Positions 1 through 12,466 are shown, counted from the first letter of the stretch. The stretch is DNA of 64,000 nucleotides from Fomitopsis serialis (GCF_022376445.1 NW_025954965.1:496001-560000), one strand, 5' to 3'. Translations and numbers: made by a program. Notes: generated by a model from the sequence alone, not told the origin.

Positions 1-212
1 TGGAAGCGATCTCCCAAGAGCGTAGCGCTCGCCCGCCCAGAACTACGTCTACCGGGGAGCAGGCTATCCTCCGACGTCTCGTTTGCAAACATGGCGAAGA
101 TGTGCAAGCAATGGCGAAGGATAGGAAATTAAATCCCGACCAGCGCACTGCGGGTGAACTGAGCCGTGCTGTACGGAAGGCCGGAGGGTTTGCGCAGCTC
201 AGAGAGATATGA
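1..212 (+). CDS. NOP16: NOP16-like ribosome biogenesis protein, 3' end only
   Basis: The window opens inside a coding exon whose frame (codons from base 3) runs to a TGA at 210-212. The visible C-terminus contains LRRLVCKHGEDVQAMAKDRK followed by LNPDQRTAGELSRAVRKAGG. This is the characteristic tail of NOP16, a nucleolar protein needed for 60S ribosomal subunit assembly; in the family the KHG(D/E)D..AMA.D.KLN block sits near the C-terminus. The start and most of the protein lie upstream of the window. No intron is visible in the part seen. The frame is intact. The assignment rests on this one block, which is distinctive. Confidence 0.82.
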   Translation, partial: EAISQERSARPPRTTSTGEQAILRRLVCKHGEDVQAMAKDRKLNPDQRTAGELSRAVRKAGGFAQLREI

Positions 213-1366
213 GCACTAGATAGACACGTGTATACCAGGAAAAGGGCGTTGGGGTTGAATGCAGACGGTCTGTCTTCTGGCTTCCCTGTTTAGATCCGTC
301 AGGGAAGATGTCGGCGCGCTGGAGTTAGATATAGACCGTATGCATCCCACAAGCCACGACATATACACTTCGGCGCAGCCAGAAGGCCGTGCTCTCCTGG
401 TCGTTAGGACCGGAGCCGGTTGACGATCATTAGGATGCGAGAGCCAACGCTGCGCGTCCGCGAAAGCTTCGACAAATGGCCACAGCAGACGCTGGGGCAT
501 TAGCCGACTTGCGGCAGTCACCGAGTGAGCTCCGCGAGCATGCCAATGTCCATAAATCAATTCCAAGGGCGTTGTTTTTTGACATTGCCTGCCGTGTTGT
601 AAGTGCTATCCGTGCTGGCACTAACATGCGTGGCTTGCGGCTCGAGGTTGCGACGTGGTATCATAGGAAGTGTCAGAAGCGAAGACAAAGTCGTGTCAGT
701 GCTGAATGTTTGCCTTCGTAGGGTAGAACGCGTCGCGGGAGTCGTCGACACCGTGCTCGATTAACTCCTCGGAGAGCCGAATGATGCGTACCACGACCCC
801 CTGTAGACGGATATGCGCACCCCTAATCGGAGTGGTGCGTGGTATTCGCGATCTGCATGCAATGGGGTCGATGCGGCTGAGCTAGGAAGGACAGGCCACC
901 GCCAAAGAAGGTATGCAGGCCCTACGATTCGGCAACAATATCTGATGCAGTTGGGTATTTGAAACCACGCTGTGACTGGTGGCACAAACCTACAACGGGC
1001 AGATAGAGTAATGAGGGTCAGGGAAGGTGGCCATGGCCAGCCAATCCCCGCCCCGTCCAAGAGCGGAGCGTGGTCTTGGTGCTGACCAGCCCGTCGGACG
1101 CCCATCACCAGCAAATGGTTTCCCAAATGCTATCCAAGGTGCGAATCTCCCAAGCCGCCGGGGTTCTGAGATGTCTCGCGTTTCATGGATGTATGGAAGG
1201 TCACTCGTCGAGAAATCCCATTCTGGGGGACATCAACTTCTATGACTTTGTGTCGATGCCTTTGGAGCCCTCGCTCCGTCACCTATAAAGCACTTGCGTT
1301 TCAAGGCCTCCGGTGTTCTTCCCGCATCGCAATCACCAGCTCGCCCACTGTTGTGGTCACCCCAAG
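213..1366. other. Intergenic, no gene recognised
   Basis: Short open frames occur on both strands but none shows a conserved motif or a convincing splice pattern. The right part is presumably the 5' region of the downstream Zn2Cys6 gene. Confidence 0.5.
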
Positions 1367-4219
1367 ATGTCTCCGAGGCCCCCAACAAGCAGATCATCCT
1401 CTACCTCGCCCCGTCCGTCCAAGCGAGTGCCCGGACAGCCTAAGTCTACGCGCCAACAGTATAGCGGTGGGCATGTTTCATGATCTAATCATCTTAGTAT
1501 CTGATGGTCGACTAGCATGTGGTGCATGTCGTATGAGAAGGTTTGCATAGTGCTGACGCATCGCGGTGTGTCATCTACTAACAACGATGATTCAGAGTTC
1601 GATGTGACCTGAAGGATCTACCTATCTCGCCAACGGGGCAACACCCTCCCTGCTCCAACTGCAACGAACGAGGCCTGAAATGCGTGTAAGTCTCGACTGT
1701 GTGACATCGTGGGAGGATTACTGATCTTGTCTGGCATTCAGAGACGAGTTTGCGGAGGTCAAAGCTGTCAAACTTCTACGACGCGGTAGGCGCCTACAAC
1801 AAGTCGAGTACGTCTCCCGACTTGCATTGGCCAGCTCGAGCTAATTCCATCTCCGTAGGGCTGTTTACGGGCAGAATGCTGGGAGGAGGGCTCACTACAT
1901 TCCATCACACCACCCCGGAGCGTCATTCCTCGTTGCGACCTGAGTTCTTCAACTCGCCTTTCTTTCACCGGTTCCACACACAGCGTGAGCGACAAGACTT
2001 ACCTAGCCTTATCGCCGTTGGCCTCTGACACTACCCATTAATAGGTCCGATATTGGAACCTGTTGATTTTGCAACAGGTACTACGAATTCTGCAAGGGAA
2101 ATAGGGACCAGCTGCACGCACCTGGGCAGCTTATCGCACTCGTCCTCGTATTTGGGCAGCGAGCTTTGGTGTCAACGAATACGGCGTAGAGGAGCTTTAC
2201 GACGGCCAAATAAATCCGCGTCGCAGAAGGGACCGCATCAATGAGATGGTCCAGGAAGTCTTATTTCTCATCGATATCCACAGCATTCTGAGGAACCATC
2301 ATGGGATGGCGTGAGGGCTCTCCTCCTGATCCTCCCGCTTACGCAGGGTGGGTACAATGCCCAGCTTTGTAAGGATGGTGCTGACGGCGTGGCTGATATA
2401 GAGGTGCAATCTCCCATGGAACGACTGGTGAGCACATGTGAATATGAGTCGCAAGGCATTTTGCTCACTGACGGTTATTAGGCTATGTACGAAGCTACCA
2501 TCAGCCAGGCGTACACACTGTGTAGCTTGTCTTCCGTGTCTTCCGTCAACAGCGGCCATGGTGAATACGTAGACGCCCTCGTGCGTGCACGAATCTTCTG
2601 GTGCGCTCACGTCATCGACGGCGTTACATGTGGTCTGCGCGGAGGCAGGATCCTGCTGTGAGCACAGTCATTGGTCCGCTATTGAGATCTTAGCTTGACA
2701 GCGAAGCACGTATGCTTATAGCACGGATGACGATCTGGCCTCCTTCGAGACAACGCTTCCGCCGACAACAGAGAGCTCTGGCAGCTCGTCACTCTATACA
2801 TTCTCCTATCGCCTTGCCACCGCTCCTATCAGAATCGCGTCCGTCTGCCGCGAGATTCACGCGGCACTTACGGGACCCAAGGCGCGCCAAGGTCGTGAGA
2901 TCGACGAGGACAAGCTCCATGACGCTTGGGAGACACTTGACCAGTGCTGGAAGGACTTCGATGGCCTTCGGCACCTCGGCACGGATGGCTTCGTCCAGGC
3001 GGGAGATATTGAAAGGTTTGTCGATGGCTGGCAGGTGAGAGCTTCACGCCTTATCCGGTCACGTTCGAACCCAGCTCACCGTCGCATCCAGATATTCATT
3101 TTCGAGTGCCGTAAGTCATCTTCACTGCTTATTCTCCGCAGGGTCATTGACCAGTGGGATCCTACTACTAGACAACGTTGTCCGCGAAGCATTGAAGCAA
3201 CGCCTCGTTGCACGCCCCACCCCTGAGGCACCGCTTTTCCCCGAAGCACAACCAGCTGGTCGGACGCGGGACTTCGAGACGATTTCCCGTCTGCACGCGA
3301 AAGCAGGGGCGAAATGCCAGACCATAGTCCGTCACGTCGTCCAGATACTTCGACGAAACCTGGGCACCCACTTCTTCCAGTTCGACGCTGCCTTCATACG
3401 CGACGGTTGCTTCTTTGCTGGCTTCCTTCTTGCTGGTGAAGGCGGAAACACCGAGGACATCGAAACATGTCTGCAAGCACTCACGAGATGCGTTGGACGT
3501 TCTCAAAGTGTGAAGAGCGGGAGCAGACGGTGAGGATGATATGGGAGTCCAGGACGAGCCAGGGCCGCAGCCGCAGCTTCACGAACGGCCCTAACGAGGA
3601 CGGCCTTCGTCCACTATCGCCGAGTATCCGTACGCCAGACGTCCCTTGCGCGACCTATCAGCGTGCCCCCTCTATCACTCTCACTTTCTACCGTTTCTTG
3701 GGGGGTCCATCATCCGCGCCGAGCACAGCCTGTTCGAACGATCCGTGGCCCTTGAGCGCTTCGCCGAGTAGCTCTGGTACGGGTATGTACGAGGGATCGG
3801 TATCGTCCGACCGCGCGTCCCCAACGTCACCGTTCTCCCACCACGCTCCGGAAGGACTATCCCTCGACAACGTCCATCAGAAGGCTGCCTTGGTCAGCAA
3901 CCCGTCGCTGTCGTTCGAAGGCGCGAGCCACGCACGCGGTGCAGAGTCGGGATTGGACGTCTTCTACTGGCAAGCCTACCCAAATTACGGCTCCAGCAGT
4001 GAGACGCTGGCAGGCAGCCAGCACGTTTCATCCACCGGGCTCCTACCGGGTGCCGCTGACTCGGATTTCACGTCCGCGCATTACTTCGACGCCAGTACCG
4101 TTGTCTTCCCTCATTCCGGCATTGGTCAGCAGACTCCTGCCTCACACGAGCTCGCGTCAACGTCTGCTATCGGCGGAGATACTCGTCACTTCGGTAACAA
4201 TCCTTCTTTATATCCGTAG
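1367..4219 (+). CDS. Zn2Cys6 fungal transcription factor with fungal_trans-like middle region, frame broken in several places
   Basis: ATG at 1367; exons 1367-1466, 1516-1540, 1596-1685 and 1742-1807 splice cleanly to a zinc cluster with CGACRMRRVRCDLKDLP, then CSNCNERGLKC and a basic LLRRGRRLQQVE linker, the basidiomycete arrangement for DNA binding. Later exons encode the regulatory middle region: RPEFFNSPFFHRFHTQR, YYEFCKGNRD, SPMERLAMYEATISQ, CSLSSVSSVNSGHGEYVDAL, LRGGRILLTDDDLASFE and MRWTFSKCEEREQTVRMIWE. A 250-residue Ser/Pro-rich tail ends at TAG 4217-4219. The protein would act in the nucleus; its targets cannot be inferred. Four frame breaks, each explained by one missing base, lie near 2075, 2150, 2295 and 3481. 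A fifth near 1865-1930 is avoided only by moving an acceptor to drop the AVYGQ block. Splice sites and protein conservation are otherwise intact, so assembly error or a very recent pseudogene are both possible. Confidence 0.8.
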
Positions 4220-6406
4220 GTTCGACGGACGGTTTGAATTTGTCTTGCAGTCTGTCTATCTTTAGGGAACACCATGACTAGCGGTTACTTCTTGGACTTT
4301 AACATTAAACCTAGTCGGCTACTATAATACGTATCATTGCATATGAAGGACGATGTCGCATTATCCCCAGCGCTGTATCTACTATCACCGTTATTTGTTT
4401 AGTTCTTTTGTGGTGGCCAGTATGTCATCATCCCAGATCCATGTACACACGGCCCGACGGTTGCCTTTACATGTGCCTGTCGCGACCGACTGTTCGAGCC
4501 TCTACAGCGTCAAGAATAGCTGATACAAGGACCAAGACCGGTGTCACCGACAGGGTGACTTGCAGATCTTATTAGGCAATGTTGAACCTACTCAAATGTG
4601 ACGACGGACACTCCAAGGGGTGTACCGACAGCCGCGCCAAGAATCTGCTTGAGGTTTATACCGGGGGCCGCCTAAAATGATGACGCGGGTATACGCTCCC
4701 CGAGGAGGGCACGCGCCCGTCCTTCGACTGGCCTTCTCGTGGTCTGTTGAAGGTAATTTGGCTCTACAGCGGATACCGTTGCCAGACCTGAGAAGAACTA
4801 TTAATAGTCGTCGTCTTTGCTTAACTGACTTTGCTCGCCTGTGCCTTATGACAGCAATTCGTCGTGCATCTTAGCCGTGACATTAGGCACGCTTTGATAT
4901 GTTTGAGAAAATTAGGAAGGCGCCAGTATTTGCCGACAAGTCGATAATGAGCGCTTCGCAGCAGCATCTGCCGAACCACCTTTGAGTACAGACACTCACC
5001 GTGCCCTAGTACCTACGCTGACTGCCATCCCGAGTGACCCATGCGGACTCCTCGCTGCCTTATCACTGCAAACTTATCCGGACCTACGTCGAGTTCGATT
5101 ATTCGTCATCCTACAAGTTCGTCATGACTGGTACCTGATGTCGGTCCCCGATAACGCGAGACTGGAAGCCATTCATACAAATTGAACAACGCTCACCCAC
5201 GGATAGGCGGCCGTAGGCGAAAGCGCCGTCTGTGGCAGGCCCCATCGGAAAAGTTGAACATTAGACTCGGAAACGACTCCGCAAGAGCGACAGCACCGCT
5301 GATCCGGTGTATTGTCTTCATTGAATCCACGCGGTTAAGTGATTGTGCTTGAGAAGCGAGACAACGCGGACTCACATAGATATGTCATACAGATCTCGGC
5401 GGTGGATCAGGGTCGCGGTGAAAGTTGCCACGTGCATTCGCTAGTCGATCGCTCAGTCGTAGGCTAGCAAGTCGCCGCGGCAGAATCCAGCTCAGGAGAA
5501 CGGTGCTGAGTATGCACTGCGTCTTCGACTGGGGACACTTCTTCATTTCAGATTACGTGTGATGTCCAGAAGTTATTGAGTCAGCCGATATCCGCTCACC
5601 GGAGCATATCTGCAAGAACGTCACCGAAACATGTACGGCATGTTTGTAGTCTGGAAGCCTGAGGCTGGTCAAGCGTACTCACCCCAATTCCGCGGAGTGT
5701 AACGGATCATGGTGTTCGAATGGCCGACTGTAAGTAGGCTGTAGTAGCCACGAGTCTCGTCTTCTCTGGTTACTGTGAATTATGTGCATGCCCCCTAAGT
5801 TCGGAGGTCCAGATCCGAATGCCCTTTGCTAGCGTGTTTCGGGTGAGCACCCCACAGTTGTGCGTACGGGCGTGCATCAACTTGAAAGCACCGACTGGAA
5901 GACCTGAACCGGATATACTCAGTTCTAGACTCAGCAAGTAAAAGGCACTAGTACATGACTTGGAGGCGTCACCCCAGCATGTGGAAAGCGTCAGCTGGTG
6001 CCTTCCTGCTACTTCTGAGTCGTCGAAGAAGGGTCGTTCTCGGCATCAAGCATATACGGCCAAAAAGGGTGAGACGGAAAATATCCCAGTGACATAATAA
6101 ACCATCTTTGAGCGGCTCAGAACTTCACCAAGTGTAGACTGGAGACCGCGGAAGAGCCACGGTACATCGCACTGACAATTCTCGCAACATGATTGTGAAC
6201 GTAGTTGCCTAACTGGGATGACCCCCGCTGACGTAATGTGTGGTTGCTGTGCGTGCCGAGTGAGGACCGCTCCACAACTCCAGGTTCCTCACACATTCGA
6301 CTGCGCCCCCTTCGTCCTCTCAACACGACCACCTCGCTGGTTTCACGACTCAACCGATCCTGTTTGTCCTGTACACCTCAGCGCTGTCGAGCAGCTTCGT
6401 TCCGTG
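4220..6406. other. Intergenic, nothing recognised
   Basis: About 2.2 kb without a recognisable gene. Open frames are short and on unrelated phases, and no conserved motif, tRNA or repeat is evident. Confidence 0.5.
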
Positions 6407-7050
6407 ATGGACTTCATTTGTGCGCGCGTTCTGCCCTGGATCGTGTGATACATGCTGATGCGCGGACCCATTTCTGACAGTCTGCCTCCCGATCATCTGT
6501 ACGCGCCTCTTTGGGTTGCTGCCAGTTCATTCGCGTCCGTCTGACCCACTCTGGTTTGACAGTCGGCTGTCCGACCAAGATCAAGCCGGATGGCGACCAG
6601 ACACCCAGAATTTGTCCTAGGTGTAACAACGGTGATTATCAGCCGTTTGCATTAAGTCCACCGAAGATTGTCAGCCCGCTCATTTATCTTTGTCCGCAGT
6701 GTCTGTGACGAGCGCGAAGTCGAGATTGTGGTTCGAGCTTTGCTGGATCCCACTTATCCCAATGAAGTCCAATCACATCTGGATGTGTTCCATATGCCAA
6801 TGGAACATCCCGCTCCAATCGAAGTGAGCCTTTTCATTGGCCTAGGATGGTTTGGCGTATTGACATTTTCGGCAGCTGGGAACCCGCACGCCCTGGCGGT
6901 AATTTCCAGCCTGGAGGTCGGGGTGTCTTTCAACCCGGGCCCCAGTCTGGGAACATAAACTTGCCTCCGAACAACTATCAACCGGGATACCAGCCAGGCT
7001 ATATCAGCCATGACCACCATGCAGGCCAGAAGGGACCTGCTTCTCAGTAA
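6407..7050 (+). CDS. Small zinc-ribbon protein
   Basis: Four exons (6407-6419, 6563-6631, 6700-6823, 6846-7050) join in frame to 136 residues. The first exon is only 13 bases and gives MDFIF; the next begins GCPTKIKPDGDQTPRICPRC. The third carries LWFELCWIPLIP and WMCSICQWNIPL. The paired CPRC and CSIC knuckles form a zinc ribbon of the small fungal zinc-ribbon family that starts with GC(V/P)TKI.PDG. The last 68 residues are Gly/Pro/Asn/Gln-rich with repeated YQPGYQPGY, so probably disordered. The start was chosen because its splice restores the family N-terminus. The function is not known; a short hydrophobic WIPLIP patch suggests a membrane-proximal or interaction surface (inference). No frame break. 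Confidence 0.78.
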
Positions 7051-7141
7051 TCCCCGTCGCCTTTCCAATAAGAACTTTTATTCACTTGTATTCACAATAT
7101 GTAGCCCTGCCCACATGTAACGCCATCCTCCATTCCCGTAT

Positions 7142-8843
7142 TCAGTACTTGCTCCTCTTGCGACCGCGCGGCGCGAGCCATATGTGTAGGAGGTGTGACA
7201 GAATAACACCGAACACGAAGCCGCAGACAACAGCGATGCCGCAGACGTCAGCGCCAGTGAACGAGCGAGGCGCGCGCGAATGCACCTCAGCGGGCGCAGT
7301 TGAATCATCGCCTCGGACAGCCCGAAATTGCGCAAGTGCTGCCGTAGGGTCTGTAAGACCGAGAAGACCAATTTTCGGAGGGCTGCTATCTGTAGCGGCA
7401 TGATGAGCGGCGTAGACGTTCTGTATGAGCAGCGGGAAGCAGCGAAATCGTTAGAGGACGTGTAGTTTTATGATGAGGACACCCACCCGGAGGAACGTGT
7501 CACCGAGCAGCCAGTCGCCAGAAAAAACCTAGAGCAGGATCAGCACCCGGACAACAGACGGCGAGATATCCAATACGCCATACTCCGTCGTTGGCTTGTA
7601 TGCCACCCATACACCACCCGTCCTGCTGAGTTCCTGGTTCCCAGTTGACATCGGTGGGATCCAGGACAAATTCCTTCTGGTCATCGCCGTCGCCGAGAAC
7701 AAAGCCGACGATGGCAGCGCGATTACAGCGGACCTGCCAGCCAGAGTCCGTATTCCTTGCGTTCCCCACCGACTGCCAGAACCTTGCGACGTCTGCTGAA
7801 GGGCCGAGTAGCAGTGTAGTGCCAGTGTCCAATATCCCGATATTCGTAGACGCCCCAGAAACTGACGATCTCGAAAGGTCGAAACGCGTTGAGTTGATCG
7901 TGATGTACTCGAGAGGAACCTTCCAGAAATTGTAATTCCCATTGCTCAGGCCGGCGGAAGAGACGGGAATATACGTGAAGTTCGACGAAGAGTTTGCGTA
8001 GGTAGGATCCAGTTGCCCGATGGTAAATGAAGAATCGCTGTTGTTCCTCCCGAGCTTGTAGGCGAAAAATCGGTCGTTTTCGTCCAAGGATGCAAAGACG
8101 TTGTCAATGAAGGTTTGGCCGTAGGTACCCGGAATCGACGCCTCCGCAGGGAAGGTCAGCCCTAGAATTCCACTGTAGCCAGTCCCAGATAGATCAAGAC
8201 CAGAAGTACTGTTGGCCAGCGCTACGTGATGAAGGTATATTAAAATCGGTCTAACATACGACTCGGGGAGCACTAACCAAGGACCTGGGACGAGACTTCG
8301 TAGGATCCTAAAGTGACGGTATCGGTAGCGATCATGCCTGTAACCGACCCGAGCAAATAACCGAGGTGGAATGCGGCCCCAGAGAGTGTGAGATTGACCG
8401 TGTCACTCGTGTCGAACGTCGGTACCTTTGCACAGTCTTGAATTGTACAGTTCGACGAGGCTACCCACTGTCAGCAGCTGTCAGTCAAGACGGGGTTGAA
8501 CCAAATATTGTCCTAACGTACCAAGTCGGAGGAGCCTGTGTCAAGGAGCACCTCGAAGGTTTGTCCGCCGATACTAGGCCAAGCTCAGGTAAAATCAACA
8601 GGATGATGTGAAGGCAGACTCACCCCACGTCCACGAGGTACGCGCTAGCAGCCGAAGAGCAGTCATTCTACTTGTCCAAGAGCACCGATGCATGACTTAC
8701 TACTCATTGGAATTGGACAACGAGACATCGCCATTTGTGCCCTGTGCATTCGTTCCCTGGTATCGCGGAACTGGGGTTATAGGGATGCTGATACCTGGTG
8801 CCCCCATGTCGCCCTTGAAGTGTGTCAGGGATATGCAACTTGC
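7142..8843 (-). CDS. Pepsin-like (A1) aspartic protease with C-terminal membrane anchor
   Basis: Coding exons, read downwards, are 8843-8701, 8644-8624, 8573-8522, 8467-8278, 8221-7584, 7528-7487 and 7420-7142. First catalytic Asp in VLLDTGSSDLWV (interrupted by the intron after DL), second in GILDTGTTLLLGP, with YSGILGLTFP and DWLLGDTFLRNVY typical of family A1. Pro-region residues before SNSNEYAYLVDVGIGGQTFE are visible. After the catalytic domain comes a roughly 60-residue linker, one hydrophobic segment (CGIAVVCGFVFGVILSHLLH) and a basic tail GRKRSKY, so the enzyme is probably secreted and tethered to the plasma or vacuolar membrane, like yapsin-type or fungal ctsD-like proteases. A signal peptide exon must lie upstream of 8843 but I could not fix it. 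No frame break. Confidence 0.85.
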
Positions 8844-9452
8844 CTGTGAGTAGGCTTTACCCGGTAAGTGAAGGAATCCGAGAGCAATGGAACGGGAGGC
8901 TGGCGGCTGACGGAGGCTGACCCCATCCAGCTCACGTCCAAAAAGCGCTCAGAGCGCATGCGGTCATTTGAGTGGGTACATTTCTTCGGCAGTAATTAGT
9001 TTTGGGACACGCATACCATAGAGGTCTGCGTCATCACATAGACGCATGGACAAGACCAGGAAATTAAAGACCAGGAAGCTGGCAAGACATGCTATCCTCG
9101 GCGCTCGATGGAACCTGAGGGCGCCGCGGTGACTGCGTTGTAGATCATAGCGTGCAAATTGTGCCGACTCCTGTCAACAATCGGTCGTGTGTGAACATAC
9201 CTTTTGTGTATTCCCGTGCTCCGCCCTACGCTGCAGAACGATGCTCTACGGCGGTGGTGCAGGACGGAGAGGGAGCGTGACGGGCTGAGACGAACGGAAG
9301 GAGCAGTGCCTCCCAAACAGGGGTTTGCCGGTCACGCCGAACAGCACGCGTCACAGCCAACAAGCCATTGACACACGCCTTCACCACCTTCATCCGCCCT
9401 CTCGACAACGTCCTGCCCTCCCTCAACGCCCTCCCCCACCAGCCTCGTCACC
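8844..9452. other. Divergent 5' region between protease and YPT1
   Basis: Should contain the unresolved first exon of the minus-strand aspartic protease and the 5' leader of YPT1. Bases about 9365-9452 are strikingly pyrimidine-rich (repeated CTC, CCT and CCCTC), as is common just before the start of highly expressed fungal genes. Confidence 0.5.
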
Positions 9453-10554
9453 ATGCACACCAGCGAGTACGACTACCTCTTCAAGCTCCTCCTCATCGGC
9501 GACTCCGGTGTCGGCAAGGTAAGCCCTGCGCGCGTCCTCACGCAGTCGCCTAGGGCTGCGCTTATCCCAGTCGTGGCTCACGGACGTTTGTCTACCCCAG
9601 TCGTGTCTGCTGCTCCGTTTTGCCGACGACACGTACACGGAAAGCTACATCAGTACCATTGGAGTCGACTTTAAGATCCGGACGATTGAGCTGGAGGGCA
9701 AGACCGTAAAGCTGCAGATTGTAAGTCATATTTCTTCGGGCATGGGCAAAGAGCACCATTAGCCTCAGGAGCAGGCACAGGTAGCTGGCTACCAGCCTGC
9801 CTTGTCTGCTGTGCTCGTTTGCCTCATGTTCGCTCAGGCGCTCTATGGGCGACGCGTGTCGTCCGAGCGCAATCACTATACCGGCCATACTCATGCTTTT
9901 TGTGAACAACAGTGGGACACGGCTGGTGGGTGCTGCAATTCATTGTCTATCATCGCTCTCACGCGGGAAATTTACAGGGCAGGAACGGTTCCGCACGATC
10001 ACGTCTTCGTACTACCGTGGCGCACACGGTATCATTGTTGTCTACGACGTGACCGATAACGGTACGTCAACCATGCTCTTATTTGGGACCTTGCTCATCG
10101 CTGTCCCTGTCCTCAGACACCTTCACGAATGTTAAGCAGTGGCTCCAGGAGATCGACAGATATGCGTCTGAGGGTGTCAACAAGCTACTGGTTGGTAACA
10201 AGTCAGATTTGACGAGCAAGAAGGTTGTGGAGTACAGTGCCGCGAAGGTGCGCCTTGTCATGGTATTTTGTTTATGTTGCTCAATGTCTCACAGGAATTC
10301 GCCGACCAACTCAACATCCCCTTCCTCGAGACGTCGGCGAAGAACGCCACCAACGTCGAACAGGCTTTCTTGACTATGGCGAAGCAGATCAAGGACCGGT
10401 GCGTGTCTCAGCCATGTCCTTGGAGACAGCCCCACTGACGTCTTATTACGCTAGCATGGGCTCAAGCTCGTCAACTGTTGGCGGTACGGGCAAGTCGTCG
10501 ACGATCACACCAGGCCAGACCGTCACTCAACAGTCCTCGGGCGGATGCTGCTGA
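9453..10554 (+). CDS. YPT1: Rab GTPase YPT1 (Rab1)
   Basis: Seven exons (9453-9518, 9601-9720, 9913-9925, 9978-10061, 10117-10247, 10295-10398, 10455-10554) join to 205 residues. All Rab motifs are present: GDSGVGKS P-loop, effector region [26 protein letters not shown] switch II, GNKSDL and [12 protein letters not shown], ending in GGCC for double geranylgeranylation. The sequence matches the Rab1/Ypt1 subfamily, which drives tethering of ER-derived vesicles at the cis-Golgi and early autophagy. Exon 3 is only 13 bases. The start sits in a CT-rich context (CACC before ATG). Its prenylation machinery subunit BET4 lies 42 kb downstream. Every exon is in frame, so this gene serves as a clean control for the frame breaks elsewhere. 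Confidence 0.97.
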
Positions 10555-11055
10555 GTGGTTTCTCGCTTTACTGGCCTTCGGGGTCCAGCCACTCTATCAT
10601 AACTGGGCGCGTAGAGTGACCGGAAATGGTTTCTGGAGGGGTTCTCTGCTACATTATCTATGCTTACAGCACTAGTCTACGTGTTGTCGGACTCGTCTGT
10701 CTCATATTGTCACTCAATGGTTTTCTTCACCCTTGTGCGGCTGATGTCCGGTCATGATACAAGGATGTTGTCTTTTCTCGAAATCACATTTCCTCGTTGC
10801 ATCATCGGTGGAGGAATGTCTGATCCGGCTCTATAGATGGGGACAGCATCATGAATAGAGTCTCCCAAGTGTAGGTCTGCGGCGAGCTCCAGAGATCTTT
10901 CGGCAGCGTGTCGATCCTGTGTATGCTGTGACTCACGGAAATGAAGCGTCTTCGGGGCTTGATCTTGTCACTGCGGTGTACGGTGGGTAAGATTTGAAAG
11001 GACCAAAGTTGGCCGCTACTGAGCGACCCTAGAAGATACATGCCGTGCATTGCCC
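10555..11055. other. Convergent 3' regions of YPT1 and the cyclin gene
   Basis: Both flanking genes end into this 0.5 kb stretch, which would hold two 3' UTRs. No further gene seen. Confidence 0.5.
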
Positions 11056-12118
11056 TCAACGAATCTCTCCACCAGGTGGTCGCTGTTCTTCCAGCCACTG
11101 ACGGACGCCCTTCTTTGCCACCATCCCCATCACACGCGTGTGGTCTTCTAGTGTCTGTGCGCGGTAGAGACACGTTATGTACCCGCAGACGCTCCATAGG
11201 TCATCCCATTCCGCATCGAACAGCTCCCACCAGCAGTTCTCGGGTGCGGACGGGAGGGCGATGCCCAAATGCCGTGTTGTGAGCAGGATGGCTGCGCACA
11301 CGATGGTCGGCACGGAGTAGAGGGCGTACACGGGTGTCTGCAGCCTGGCTCCGACGGAAGGGTGTGGATAGTAGTGAACGGACAGAGGGAGGCCGAGGGA
11401 CTTACGCGTCGTTGAGATAGCCCCAGGCCTTGGTGCAAACATCCTCGCGACTTGTGAGGCCGAGTACCCGGAGGTAGTTCACCAGTGTGTTGTAAGGCAG
11501 GACTACGGTGAGGTTGAAGCCGAGTCGCTTGAGGATCTGCATTTCGGCGACGACGACGGCGTCTTTGAGGTCGTAGAAGGTGTTGCCGAAGTAGGACATG
11601 GGGGTGTAGTTGAATTCGGAGCGGGTTTGTGTTGATGATGACGCGAGCTTTGATGCTATGCCTTGTGCTCGGATGTGCGCTTTGCGCTGGAGGAGTAGGT
11701 CGTAGACGTTTATGAGGTCGCGGATTCGGATGGGACACTCCTCAAGTTTGGATGCTAGGTAGAGAGCACCCATACCTATATCCTGGTTACGGGTGGTCTG
11801 AATATGATTAGATGCAGGTGCTTGACACTGTGAACGCACCCCTATGCCAAACTGCTTCATGGACGTAACGAACCAAAATCGTTGGAACAGGATCTGCGCA
11901 GTAGCTACTCCTACTTGATTTCTGCGCAATGAGGTGTAAGAAGACGGAGAGATGATCAAAACATTCGCCTACTGTTTCAATAAGATCCCAGCTTCATGAA
12001 TGAGCTTGCACCCATAGGCCCGTAGGTCTCCTTCCAGGTCGTCCGGGATGCCATCTTCTCGGGACGGTGTCTTCTCTATCTGAGGGAATGAAGCCAATGG
12101 GTATAATGATGTCGACAT
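11056..12118 (-). CDS. Cyclin L-type cyclin
   Basis: Four exons read downwards (12118-11973, 11921-11840, 11782-11406, 11344-11056) give 297 residues. The N-terminus MSTSLYPLASFPQIEKTPSR leads into GCKLIHEAGILLKQ, VGVATAQILFQRFWFVTSMK, DIGMGALYLASKLEECPIRI and RDLINVYDLLLQR, the first cyclin box; AEMQILKRLGFNLTVVLPYN and AWGYLNDA start the second, with CAAILLTTRHLGIALP near its centre. This pattern fits cyclin L, partner of a CDK11-type kinase in transcription-coupled splicing, although a cyclin K/T-like role cannot be excluded. The RS-rich tail of animal cyclin L is absent: the protein ends soon after the second box. Frames are intact throughout. Confidence 0.88.
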
Positions 12119-12466
12119 CTGGCGCAGACCAATCCACGCTGGACAAAGTTGCGAGTCCGAGCCTCAGTGAGATTCAGTTCGCGTCGATCGTTCGGCAACT
12201 ACCGGGCGTTGAATCACATCGAAGGATTTGCCAAATATAGCCCACTGACGATTACAATATTACTGCTCGCCTCATTCTGAGTAGTGCTGGTGAGTACTGG
12301 CAGATAATTCTGAGGTACTTTCGTGTATCGCAATAGGATTTTTTGAACAACCCTATCTTTCCAGGAGAATGGAAAGAAGCAATAGCAAATTGTCATTTAG
12401 CGTGCCGCAACAGTTCTGCATATCCGCCGCGTCATCACGGAGAACACCTGGGACACTGGACACCTT

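Noticed and set aside
3040..3100. GTTCGAACCC as a tRNA B box
   Set aside because: It lies in an intron of the Zn2Cys6 gene and no A box or cloverleaf precedes it.
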